Below are positions 16,544 to 24,463 of a stretch of DNA of 64,000 nucleotides, one piece after another. The first letter of the stretch is position 1. Each line of letters begins with the position of its first letter. The notes under the pieces are model-generated. The model saw nothing but the letters and a program-made list of their open reading frames with translations. It did not search any database and was not told the origin of the DNA. Made by a program: the position numbers and the translations under genes. This DNA comes from Pseudobacteriovorax antillogorgiicola (GTDB lineage Bacteria > Bdellovibrionota_B > Oligoflexia > Oligoflexales > Oligoflexaceae): positions 1 to 64,000 of the forward strand of contig NZ_FWZT01000021.1 of assembly GCF_900177345.1 (NCBI RefSeq), given 5' to 3'.

Positions 16544-17306
16544 ACTTTTGGGGGAGCATAGCTCCTATGGATTGCAATGGCATTTGCCTACCAGCCTCAC
16601 TGATCCAGATGACAAATGCCCGTTGCTTCACGTGAGGAGCGACGCGGTTCTCTTTTAAGTTTAGAACCGTCTGCCAACCATCTTTCGATGATTGCAAAGG
16701 TTTTGTACTAAGGCTGAGCGCAATCAGGTCATGGTTGAGGGTTCGGCCTGCATTCTCACCATGGCTCACCTTACTTGTCAACTGGCGGCTGAGATAGGAG
16801 CCGTGGGCTAGTAGCTGCCGCTTATCGCTCTTTGGCAAAATTACCGAGACTTTAAACTGATCACCATTTTGAACAACCTTTATGGGAAGGCTAGCTTGTT
16901 TAGCCTTAGGTAGTGGCTGTTGCCTTCTCCAACCGTAAAATGCTTTTCCTTGAACTAGTACTGTAGGAGTCGCGACACTGTCCATGTATTTCTGCCGAAC
17001 ATAGTCACGCTGGCGTTTGGAAAAAAGTTTATGGCTAAAGGGATCTTTCCACCCAAGGTAGTCCCAGTAATCCACATGAAACTCGATGGCATTGAAAGTT
17101 TTGAAGAGGCTCTGGTTTTTACCAATTTGAAACATCCAGTTTTCGGCTGGTGGGCAAGAGCTACAACCCTCCGAAGTGAAAAGTTCGACAAGGGGGGTAA
17201 ACTGTCGAGACTCGTAGACTTGTGCCTTGGCTGGGGAGGGAATGAAAAAAATCCCAAGTAACACCACTAGAAACCTACATATTGGTAATAATTTTTGACC
17301 TTCCAC
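16521..17306 (-). CDS. DUF1223 exported thioredoxin-fold protein
   Basis: The product is 261 residues with a signal peptide (hydrophobic FLVVLLGIFFIPSPAKA, cleavage near residue 28). The DUF1223 signature LVELFTSEGCSSCPPAE follows directly, with a CxxC redox-like pair, then FHVDYWDYLGWKDPF, typical of the family. These proteins have a thioredoxin-like fold and act in the periplasm, but their reaction is unknown. Translation seems to begin at a GTG (17306) with a weak ribosome site. Confidence 0.8.
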   Translation of the reverse strand: MEGQKLLPICRFLVVLLGIFFIPSPAKAQVYESRQFTPLVELFTSEGCSSCPPAENWMFQIGKNQSLFKTFNAIEFHVDYWDYLGWKDPFSHKLFSKRQRDYVRQKYMDSVATPTVLVQGKAFYGWRRQQPLPKAKQASLPIKVVQNGDQFKVSVILPKSDKRQLLAHGSYLSRQLTSKVSHGENAGRTLNHDLIALSLSTKPLQSSKDGWQTVLNLKENRVAPHVKQRAFVIWISEAGRQMPLQSIGAMLPQKSTRKSLK

Positions 17307-17513
17307 TATGGAAACTTCTTGTCTAATTCTATTAATGATCCACCTCCCTATTGCTATTTTAAACTACGTTTTTGAAATCCTATTGGTCTTCGTTTGAAAA
17401 TCGAAAAGGGTTTCAAAAAAACTTGCCAAAGATCCAAAATCTCCTGAATTGACCTTCTGTTTAAGTGCGGTATCCTTTCGTCATTACTTCTTAAACTGAG
17501 TTCGGAGGATAGA

Positions 17514-18821
17514 ATGCTCATCAAATCCTTGGCTGTCACAGCGGGAATACTTTGGACGGGTGCAGCGTGGTCTAGCATCGATATGGGAAGCCTGAGTCAG
17601 TCCCATGTGGATGGTGAATTGATTATCACATTTTCGGAAGGTGTGAGTCATGAGGAGAAGCTTGCCATCCTAGAGGCGTCTGGAGCTAGCTTGATCAAAG
17701 AGTTTAAGTCAAGCAATGCAGCCTTGGTGAAAGTTGAGGGAACGGGACAAGAAAACACCTTAGAAGCAGCAGGTATGTTTGCTCGAACCAATGCTATAGC
17801 CAGAATTGGCCTAAATCGAATTTTTAAGATCAACGCAAGGCCATCCGATCCTAGTTTCTCGCGGCAGTATCAATATGATTTGATCGGTGCAGAGGAAGCC
17901 TGGGATATCACAACCGGCTCGAAAGATATCGTGGTTGGCGTTATTGATACGGGGATTGTATACAATCATCCCGATTTAGAAGAAAACATATGGCGCAACC
18001 CTGGTGAGACCGGGCTTGATGACGATGGCAATGATAAGAGCACCAATGGCATTGATGACGATGGCAATGGCTATGTTGATGACTTTAGAGGCTGGGACTT
18101 TGCAGAAGACGATAATGATCCCATGGACGATCATGGCCACGGCACCCATTGCGCAGGATCTATCGGAGCCGTATCTAACAATGGTGAGGGAATCGCTGGC
18201 CTAAACTGGAATGTTACCTTGGTTCCACTAAGATTTATCACAGCCCGAGGTGAAGGCACGGAGGCTGATGCCATTGAAGCCATTGAGTATGCGACTATGA
18301 TGGGCTTCGATATGACCTCTAATAGCTGGGGTGGCGACGCTGAAGGCGATGGTGATGGTACCGATCCCCTCTATGAGGCCATTAAGAAAGCCGGTGAAGC
18401 GGGTCAGTTGTTTATTGCTGCCGCTGGTAATGATGGGCGAGATACCGATCGACGTCCTACATTTCCAGCATCCTATGATTTGGATACAATCATCTCGGTT
18501 GCCTCTAGTGATAGCCGTGATCGGATGTCGGGATTTTCAAATTATGGGGCATCAACGGTAGACCTCTTAGCGCCAGGGTCCAACGTCTACTCAACAATCA
18601 AGAGAGGCTGGTTTGGAAACTATTATGGAAATATGAGTGGAACGTCGATGGCAGCACCTATTGTTGCTGGAGCGGCAGCTCTGATCAAGTCTGAATTTCC
18701 AAAAGAGACCCCTTTGGAGCTTAAGGCGCGAATCTTGGATGGTGCGGAGCCGGTGAGCGCGGGAAAAGGCAAGTTAACCACTGAAGGTCGCTTGAACGTG
18801 TTCCGTTCACTCACTCTATAA
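17514..18821 (+). CDS. Subtilisin-like serine protease (S8), secreted
   Basis: The product is 435 residues with a signal peptide (about 1-20), an inhibitor-I9-like propeptide (about 30-105) and a catalytic domain. The triad is clear: Asp in VVGVIDTGI, His in DHGHGTHCAG and Ser in SGTSMAAPIVAGA, with the oxyanion Asn in AAAGNDG. An insertion rich in Asp, Asn and Gly (about 163-200, DDDGNDK and DDDGNGY) follows the Asp and probably binds calcium. The ATG follows CGGAGGATAGA. It is likely secreted to degrade proteins. No autotransporter or sorting domain is visible. A bidirectional terminator follows. Confidence 0.9.
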   Translation: MLIKSLAVTAGILWTGAAWSSIDMGSLSQSHVDGELIITFSEGVSHEEKLAILEASGASLIKEFKSSNAALVKVEGTGQENTLEAAGMFARTNAIARIGLNRIFKINARPSDPSFSRQYQYDLIGAEEAWDITTGSKDIVVGVIDTGIVYNHPDLEENIWRNPGETGLDDDGNDKSTNGIDDDGNGYVDDFRGWDFAEDDNDPMDDHGHGTHCAGSIGAVSNNGEGIAGLNWNVTLVPLRFITARGEGTEADAIEAIEYATMMGFDMTSNSWGGDAEGDGDGTDPLYEAIKKAGEAGQLFIAAAGNDGRDTDRRPTFPASYDLDTIISVASSDSRDRMSGFSNYGASTVDLLAPGSNVYSTIKRGWFGNYYGNMSGTSMAAPIVAGAAALIKSEFPKETPLELKARILDGAEPVSAGKGKLTTEGRLNVFRSLTL

Positions 18822-18851
18822 TCGATACAAGCAGCTAGGTTTGTAAAAATA

Positions 18852-18883
18852 AGCCGGCGTTGCTCAAGCAACACCGGTTTATT
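18852..18883. terminator. Bidirectional terminator
   Basis: A stem of CCGG and GTTGCT with matching AGCAAC and CCGG arms (18854-18877) is flanked by TTTATTA on the plus side and by AAAAATAA on the other side, which reads as a T-run on the minus strand. It separates the convergent protease and TonB-receptor genes. Confidence 0.8.
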
Positions 18884-18888
18884 ATCGA

Positions 18889-21429
18889 TTAAAGAGCGTA
18901 TTCTACTTGCATGTAGTAGCTTGGACCTTTGATCCCGTACAAGGAAGGGGTAATGCCCTTCGATAGCCCAGAAGTTGAAGACTCATCGATGGGCGGGCGA
19001 ACTTGAGTGACATTGTTGCCGCCAAGTGAAATCCGCGATCCACCTGTGAAGCTGTAGGCATAGTTTAGGTCCCAAGTATTGTAGGAAGGAACCTTGCCAG
19101 TTTCATCAGCGCGATCACGGCGAGCATCGATATGGTTGTTAGCCAAGCGAACTTGGTGAGCGAGGACTGACCAGGTTACACCTGCTGTATTGCGCCAGCG
19201 AGGCTCGTCACGAAGATCGTCGATGTAGCGCTCACCAGGCGCTGACTGCCACTTGGAAACTGTTTTAACAGCGAGGTTGTCATCGAAGGCGAGGCGACCA
19301 AAACTAGTCGTCATGCTATAGCGAACGCCAAGATCCCAGCCATGAGAAATGGTCTTACCCAAGTTGAGAAGCGGGAGGGTGATACTGCTGAGACGACCAT
19401 CACTGTCACGAATAATGTCGATCCCAGTAGGAGTTTTCCCGTCTCTCTCATAGCGAAGGGCGTTGTCAATAGAGATCGCTTGGATCTCGTCTTTGACCTC
19501 GATCTCATAGTAGTCACCACTGAAAGCAAGCTGCTCGGTAGCATCCCATACAAATCCTAGACTGATACTTTGAGATGTTTCAGGGTCTAGTTGATCGTTG
19601 CCACCCACAAACGTGTCGATCGCTTGGGTCCCCTCACAATAGTCCGTGTCGGTATCTTTAGGGTCGCCACAAACCACATAATCGCGACCAAAATCGAAGC
19701 TTTTGTTGAGTGGGCTATTGATATCGTCCAAGGTAGGAGCCTTGAAGCCTTCTGTATAGCTTGTACGGAGCAACAAGTTATTGGTCGGTCGGTATTCCAA
19801 AGAGGCAGCCGGGGTTGTTGAATTGCCAACATCAGAGTAAGAATCGATGCGACCAGCTGTGGTCAGGCTTAGGGTTTGCGCTAGAGGAACCTTAAATTCC
19901 ACATAGGCGGAGTTTACCATTCGTTCGGCGTCACGCTTGGTTCCTGAGTAACCGAAGATACGGTACTTGTTTTCTTCTCCGTACGGAAGAACTGCCTGGC
20001 CATCATCCACGTTCATATTTTCTTTGACGAAGTTATAGCCCGCAGCAAATTCTACTGCACCGGCCCAGTTTTCAAATAGTAGACCGGAGAGCCCAGCGTC
20101 GAAGGTTGTAGTCATGGTTCTACTATTGCCGTAAACGTTGGTGGTGGCTGAGTCTAAGCTACCCTGCTCGCCCACTGGTTTGAACGGATTGTATAGCCCG
20201 TCTTCCATCGCTTCGTTCAGCTGCGACGTCACGAGAGCATTGCGCGTTTCGCTTTGTACAACACTATCAGCATAGGCGAGGTTAACGGAGTAATCTAAAG
20301 TATCGCTTAGGTATCCTTCGAAACCACCAGCAGCGCTATAGGTTTTTACGTATGTAGTCGTCAATCGAGGGCCAGCTGTATTGATAAAGCCAGTGGCTTG
20401 AACTTTGCCATCACTAACTTCCAGAGGAGCGACTTTAGGGTTCATTTCTTTAAGAAGTGAGACGGGGACCAAGTCGCGGCGGAAGAAGTTCGCAGTGCTG
20501 GACTCATTGATTTCTTTCGAGAGCAAGAAGAAGCTGGCGTTAAAGGTGTGGTTCTCTGATATAGCGCGCTGGTATTGGCTAAAACCGGTGATCTGCTCTA
20601 CTTCAGCTTGGAAGTAGTTCCAATCTTTAGCCCAATCAGAGCCACAAAGATTTTCGTTATCGGGATCGGGAACGCTACACGGCGCTAGGGTGTATGATTT
20701 TTTATCGATACCAACGTATGATGCTGGATCGCCGATACCGAACTGCTCATCGGAATCAATCCAGCTTCGGTCGTTCCAAAATAGAGGTTGGATCTTACGA
20801 TACTGGACGACGTTGAACGAACTGCTGCTTTCAGAGCTACTGCCCCAAACTGCCGAGGCAACTGCCTCTTCACCACCACCATCACGGGTGCCCGTGTACG
20901 AACCTGAAAGGAGGGTACCATCGTAGTCGCGACGGGTAACGATGTTAATCACACCACCAAGAGCATCGGAGCCATAGATAGCTGATGCGCCGCCTAGAAG
21001 AACTTGTACCTCTTCCACCGCAGCTAGAGGAATCATCGAGATATCAGCCCGCTCATTATTGGCGTCTTTGACCATGCGGCGGCCATCGATGAGAAGGAGG
21101 GTGTTCGCACTTCCTACGCCGCGAAGGTTGGGAGTGGTAGCGTTCGTGCCATCGTCAACAAACGAACCAAAGGAGTTTTGAGGTAGGTCGCGAATCACCT
21201 CTGCAAGGGAGTTGTGACCAGTAGCTTTAATTGCATCGCGATCGATACGAATCACTTGCTCAGGGCCTTCTAGCTCAGATCGCTTGATGCGAGAGCCCAC
21301 CACCGAAATTCGTTCTGCCTTTTTAATCGCGTTATCGTCCGTAATTTCAACTTCATTTTGCCCGTAAGCAGCGCTTCCCATCACCAGGGTTAGCAGAGCA
21401 GGGACACAGTGTCGTGAATAGGTTGACAT
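18889..21429 (-). CDS. TonB-dependent outer-membrane receptor
   Basis: The product is 846 residues with a signal peptide ending near AAYGQ. A TonB-box-like ERISVVGSRI (about 39-48) is followed by a plug domain (RDLPQNSF, LRGVGSANTLLLIDGRR, GGASAIYGSDALGGVINIVTRR) and a 22-strand-type barrel ending in the aromatic strand YMQVEYAL. The family takes up siderophores, vitamin B12, oligosaccharides or peptides using TonB energy. The plug resembles that of receptors for larger organic substrates more than siderophore receptors, but the ligand is not determinable. No transporter genes are adjacent. A small ExbB/ExbD-type set lies at 55.3 kb but belongs to another cluster. Confidence 0.9.
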   Translation of the reverse strand: MSTYSRHCVPALLTLVMGSAAYGQNEVEITDDNAIKKAERISVVGSRIKRSELEGPEQVIRIDRDAIKATGHNSLAEVIRDLPQNSFGSFVDDGTNATTPNLRGVGSANTLLLIDGRRMVKDANNERADISMIPLAAVEEVQVLLGGASAIYGSDALGGVINIVTRRDYDGTLLSGSYTGTRDGGGEEAVASAVWGSSSESSSSFNVVQYRKIQPLFWNDRSWIDSDEQFGIGDPASYVGIDKKSYTLAPCSVPDPDNENLCGSDWAKDWNYFQAEVEQITGFSQYQRAISENHTFNASFFLLSKEINESSTANFFRRDLVPVSLLKEMNPKVAPLEVSDGKVQATGFINTAGPRLTTTYVKTYSAAGGFEGYLSDTLDYSVNLAYADSVVQSETRNALVTSQLNEAMEDGLYNPFKPVGEQGSLDSATTNVYGNSRTMTTTFDAGLSGLLFENWAGAVEFAAGYNFVKENMNVDDGQAVLPYGEENKYRIFGYSGTKRDAERMVNSAYVEFKVPLAQTLSLTTAGRIDSYSDVGNSTTPAASLEYRPTNNLLLRTSYTEGFKAPTLDDINSPLNKSFDFGRDYVVCGDPKDTDTDYCEGTQAIDTFVGGNDQLDPETSQSISLGFVWDATEQLAFSGDYYEIEVKDEIQAISIDNALRYERDGKTPTGIDIIRDSDGRLSSITLPLLNLGKTISHGWDLGVRYSMTTSFGRLAFDDNLAVKTVSKWQSAPGERYIDDLRDEPRWRNTAGVTWSVLAHQVRLANNHIDARRDRADETGKVPSYNTWDLNYAYSFTGGSRISLGGNNVTQVRPPIDESSTSGLSKGITPSLYGIKGPSYYMQVEYAL

Positions 21430-21730
21430 CTTTAGTTCCTTCTAAGTATTGAATGGCCCACCAGCCAAAAGTGAGAAGATACTAAGAAATATTTTATTAA
21501 TAATCAAATCTTAATTCATAGAATGCCAAATAGGCTAGAAAAAATGCCGTTCCTGCGTAAGAAACGAAGGCAAAGGCCAGATACATGAAAGTGAAATGAA
21601 AGGCTCACGATCAGATAGCGGAGATACATGTCATCTATATGTCGCATGAAAAGGTATAAACATGGTGTCGAAATTGGCATAACTGATTCGCGGGGGATGA
21701 AGGGCCCAATCGGGCCCCTGGAAGTAGAGT
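21430..21730. other. Intergenic region with GC hairpin
   Basis: This AT-rich stretch upstream of the TonB-receptor gene presumably holds its promoter. At its far end GGGCCC (21702-21707) and GGGCCC (21712-21717) form a hairpin just past the stop of the neighbouring minus-strand lipoprotein gene. It is probably that gene's terminator, although no T-run follows. Confidence 0.45.
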
Positions 21731-22489
21731 TTAGTCAAACATACCTTTACTCGGAAGGCTATCAGCGAAGTCTTCGAAAAGCTTCTGAATGACTTTTTTC
21801 TGCTTCGGTGGCTTAGGATGAAACTTAACGTTATTTAAAACTTTACCATCTTCAGCTTTTCCGCCAGTTATGGCCTTAGCCAGCCCCCCAATAGCATTTA
21901 CGGTATTAACCGATTCATCCATATTAGAAAGCTCACGGTGACGGCTAGGTGTGTATGTTTTAGTTTCGCTAAGGCGTTTGTTAATATCCCCGGCCCAAAC
22001 CATCTTTTTCTTTTCCAAGTCATAGACTTTGAAGGTAGTCGTGATCTTTCGTTCAGTTATGTACTGGTAGCCAGTGATCTTACCATCGCTATCTTTCTGC
22101 TCAGAGTCTTTATAATCCATTTCATCGTTGACGATGATGCCATAGGCTAAGTAGCGCCGACTACTTGGTAGGCTGGCCAAAGTTTTCTCTGACAAAGAGA
22201 GATTCTTAGCAAATTCATTAACTATTTTGGTGTCCGAATAGGTTGGCTCTGCTGGCTTCAATGAGAAGTCGCTTCGCTCATCCCTAATCTCTGCTTCGAG
22301 CAAGTTCTTGAGCTGGTGCTTTGAGACACCTTCGAGCTTCACTTCAGAGCCTTTTACAACCGCAGCAATCATCAACCCACGGTTTCCCAACTCTTGGTAG
22401 GTAAAGGATTTATCAACTTCTAAGCCATCCACACTCACGCAGCCTGTGAATAGAAGAATCGAACTTACAGCAAGTATCTTGCAATTCAT
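21731..22489 (-). CDS. Putative lipoprotein, unknown function
   Basis: The product is 252 residues, with the ATG after GGAGCACTAAATA. The lipobox is LLFTGC (Cys17), so it is a lipid-anchored envelope protein. The central part (about 110-165) has beta-strand character, with KVYDLEKKKMVWAGDI reading like proteins that report on a cell-envelope quantity. The last 35 residues are Lys- and Pro-rich. I recognise no family. Its own ribosome site and the following hairpin suggest a single-gene unit. Confidence 0.6.
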   Translation of the reverse strand: MNCKILAVSSILLFTGCVSVDGLEVDKSFTYQELGNRGLMIAAVVKGSEVKLEGVSKHQLKNLLEAEIRDERSDFSLKPAEPTYSDTKIVNEFAKNLSLSEKTLASLPSSRRYLAYGIIVNDEMDYKDSEQKDSDGKITGYQYITERKITTTFKVYDLEKKKMVWAGDINKRLSETKTYTPSRHRELSNMDESVNTVNAIGGLAKAITGGKAEDGKVLNNVKFHPKPPKQKKVIQKLFEDFADSLPSKGMFD

Positions 22490-22660
22490 TATTTAGTGCT
22501 CCTGGGAATTTAAACATTCGACCCCTATCGGATCGTCCGAGTCCAGTGATCATCAACCCCTAAAACTAATGAAATTAGAAGGCGTTGCTTTCAACTTTTC
22601 GGGAGGTAAGGATGTTGGCTTCAAACTTTAAGTAACAGTAGAAGCCGGCTCGCAAATTAT

Positions 22661-23584
22661 TTAGGGTTTCACCAGATTTAGTTCCTGATTATGGCAACCT
22701 TGCTCATCTTCACGGGCCATTTCAATCGTGATATGACGAAATCCATAGGGTGACAGGATCTCGCGGATTTTGGTTTTCACGCACCAATAGTCCTCGTTTT
22801 CTTGTGAAACAAGCTCGATGGTGCAGCTGAAGACATGAGTCGAGCCATCTAAGGTCCAAGCATGGTAATCCCTTAGTTTTCTTATTTCAGGAAGCGCTTC
22901 GACTTCATCTTGGATCGCTTTTAGGTCAACGGACTCGGGGACGTATTGCAAGAAAATCTTAATGGTACTCGCCAAACTTCGCAGCACATTCCAAATAATA
23001 TAAGCGCTAATACATGCGGCAAGCAGTGGGTCAAGCCAAGGCCATTTAAAGAAAAAAATCAGAATAGACCCGATTAATACGGCGACCCAACCGAGAAGGT
23101 CTTCAAGTAGGTGAAGGGATAGAACTCGTTCGTTTTGATTACTGCCTTTCGATAATTTCCAAGCTGTGTAGCCATTCACAGCAATGCCAAAGCAAGCTAG
23201 AGCAAACATTCCTTTGAAATCTGGAATCTCGTTTGAATTGTTTAGAATCCGGGGCACCGACTCCCAAAGTATGATGATCGATCCAAGGAGAAGAACAATG
23301 CCAACGATAAATGCAGATACCGCGGACAATCGTCTATAGCCATAGGTTACCCCCTGGGTGGCTTTCTTATCAGCTCGCTTTTCTAGGATTAAAGCCAGAC
23401 CGAGGCTTAGTGAGTCTCCGAAGTCGTGAATTGCATCGGCGACGATAGCCATACTCTGAGTGAGCATACCCCCAATCAATTCCACAATGGCAAAGATCAA
23501 GTTGAGAACAAATGCTAGCCTGATCCGTTTGACGGACTGACCGTCTGTGCCATGATGATGATGATGATGATGGTGATGACTCAT
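22661..23584 (-). CDS. CDF-family metal cation exporter with N-terminal poly-His
   Basis: The product is 307 residues, beginning MS and then nine consecutive His, with the ATG after GAAGGGCCTTC. Six transmembrane segments follow. The metal-site motifs are VADAIHDFGDS in helix 2 and HLLEDLLGW in helix 5, as in zinc/cobalt/cadmium CDF exporters. A cytoplasmic C-terminal domain with ferredoxin-like fold follows (about 210-300), including a DYHAWTLDG segment. It probably exports Zn or a similar divalent ion, with the His run acting as a metal-binding tail. It is divergent from a Fur-family regulator gene, which makes metal-controlled expression likely. Confidence 0.88.
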   Translation of the reverse strand: MSHHHHHHHHHGTDGQSVKRIRLAFVLNLIFAIVELIGGMLTQSMAIVADAIHDFGDSLSLGLALILEKRADKKATQGVTYGYRRLSAVSAFIVGIVLLLGSIIILWESVPRILNNSNEIPDFKGMFALACFGIAVNGYTAWKLSKGSNQNERVLSLHLLEDLLGWVAVLIGSILIFFFKWPWLDPLLAACISAYIIWNVLRSLASTIKIFLQYVPESVDLKAIQDEVEALPEIRKLRDYHAWTLDGSTHVFSCTIELVSQENEDYWCVKTKIREILSPYGFRHITIEMAREDEQGCHNQELNLVKP

Positions 23585-23678
23585 GAAGGCCCTTCAGTTA
23601 TTCTCGAAGCTTGTATCCTAGCACGAAAAAAATGACAACGATTGCCGTAAAATAGTGTAAAATCGACATGCCATTGAG

Positions 23679-23691
23679 AGGTCATAGACCT
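23679..23691. promoter_or_regulatory. Candidate operator between exporter and Fur-type gene
   Basis: A short inverted repeat, AGGTC-ATA-GACCT, sits in the intergenic stretch between the metal exporter and the Fur-family gene. It does not match a classical Fur or Zur box well. The call rests on symmetry and position only. Confidence 0.25.
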
Positions 23692-23752
23692 TTTGCAGTG
23701 CCTGACATATACTACTGTCGCTGTTTGTACTACTAAGATTGGGTTGCCCTGG

Positions 23753-24214
23753 ATGAAAAAAAAGAAACTTGACTACACTTGGTTTTGGGAACAATTGGAT
23801 GCTTATTTGGAGCGAGCTAATCTTAAACATAGCAAGCAACGCAACTCCATTATAGAATATTTCCTCGATCTAGACGACCACGTCAGTGCCGAGGATCTTC
23901 ATACCTATGCTAAAGACCAAGGCGCGACAGCTGGCATGGCGACTATCTATCGAACACTCAATCTTTTAAAAGACGCGGGTCTTGTCGATCAGAAACAATT
24001 TTCTGATGGTAAAGCTGTTTTTGAGCTGAATCGACCAGACTCTCACCATGATCATTTGATCTGTACTGTCTGCGGCAAGGTTGTTGAATTCGAAAACTCA
24101 CAAATTGAACGACTTCAAGAAGAAGTCGCCAAGAAATACGGCATGCGTCTGACCCATCATTCTCTCGATTTATTTGGTGTTTGCGAGCGTCCTAAATGCA
24201 AAGGTCGCAAGTAA
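23753..24214 (+). CDS. Fur-family metalloregulator
   Basis: The product is 153 residues from the ATG at 23753; the ribosome site is weak. The winged-helix DNA-binding half includes LKHSKQRNSIIEYF and GMATIYRTLNLLKDAG. The C-terminal half has the regulatory metal site SHHDHLICTVCGKVVEF, with the structural CxxC, and a second Cys pair near the end (CERPKC). This is the layout of Fur, Zur and related repressors of iron, zinc or manganese genes. The divergent CDF exporter suggests zinc or another exporter substrate, but repression of an exporter by a Fur protein would be unusual, so the metal is left open. Confidence 0.85.
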   Translation: MKKKKLDYTWFWEQLDAYLERANLKHSKQRNSIIEYFLDLDDHVSAEDLHTYAKDQGATAGMATIYRTLNLLKDAGLVDQKQFSDGKAVFELNRPDSHHDHLICTVCGKVVEFENSQIERLQEEVAKKYGMRLTHHSLDLFGVCERPKCKGRK

Positions 24215-24228
24215 CATTCTCTGTCATG

Positions 24229-24244
24229 GCCCTCGATTGAGGGC
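24229..24244 (+). terminator. Hairpin after Fur-type gene
   Basis: GCCCTC-GATT-GAGGGC is a perfect six-pair stem 14 bases past the stop. No T-run follows, so it is a weak or Rho-assisted terminator candidate. Confidence 0.45.
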
Positions 24245-24463
24245 TGAACGACATCTACTCTGATTAATCCATACGTTGATTATGGATACAAAGCTTATCT
24301 GTGAACGAGGCATGGAGCAGCAAAAGGTGAATGGTTCCACTGCCGATTCACTTCTCTGCCAGAATGCTTTTAGCATCCGTCTGGATTGCTTTCTTGCCCC
24401 TTTGGTTCGCCTTCAGTAGAATGACTCACAGCCTTCATTTAAATCATTGCAGGGAGTCTAGCC

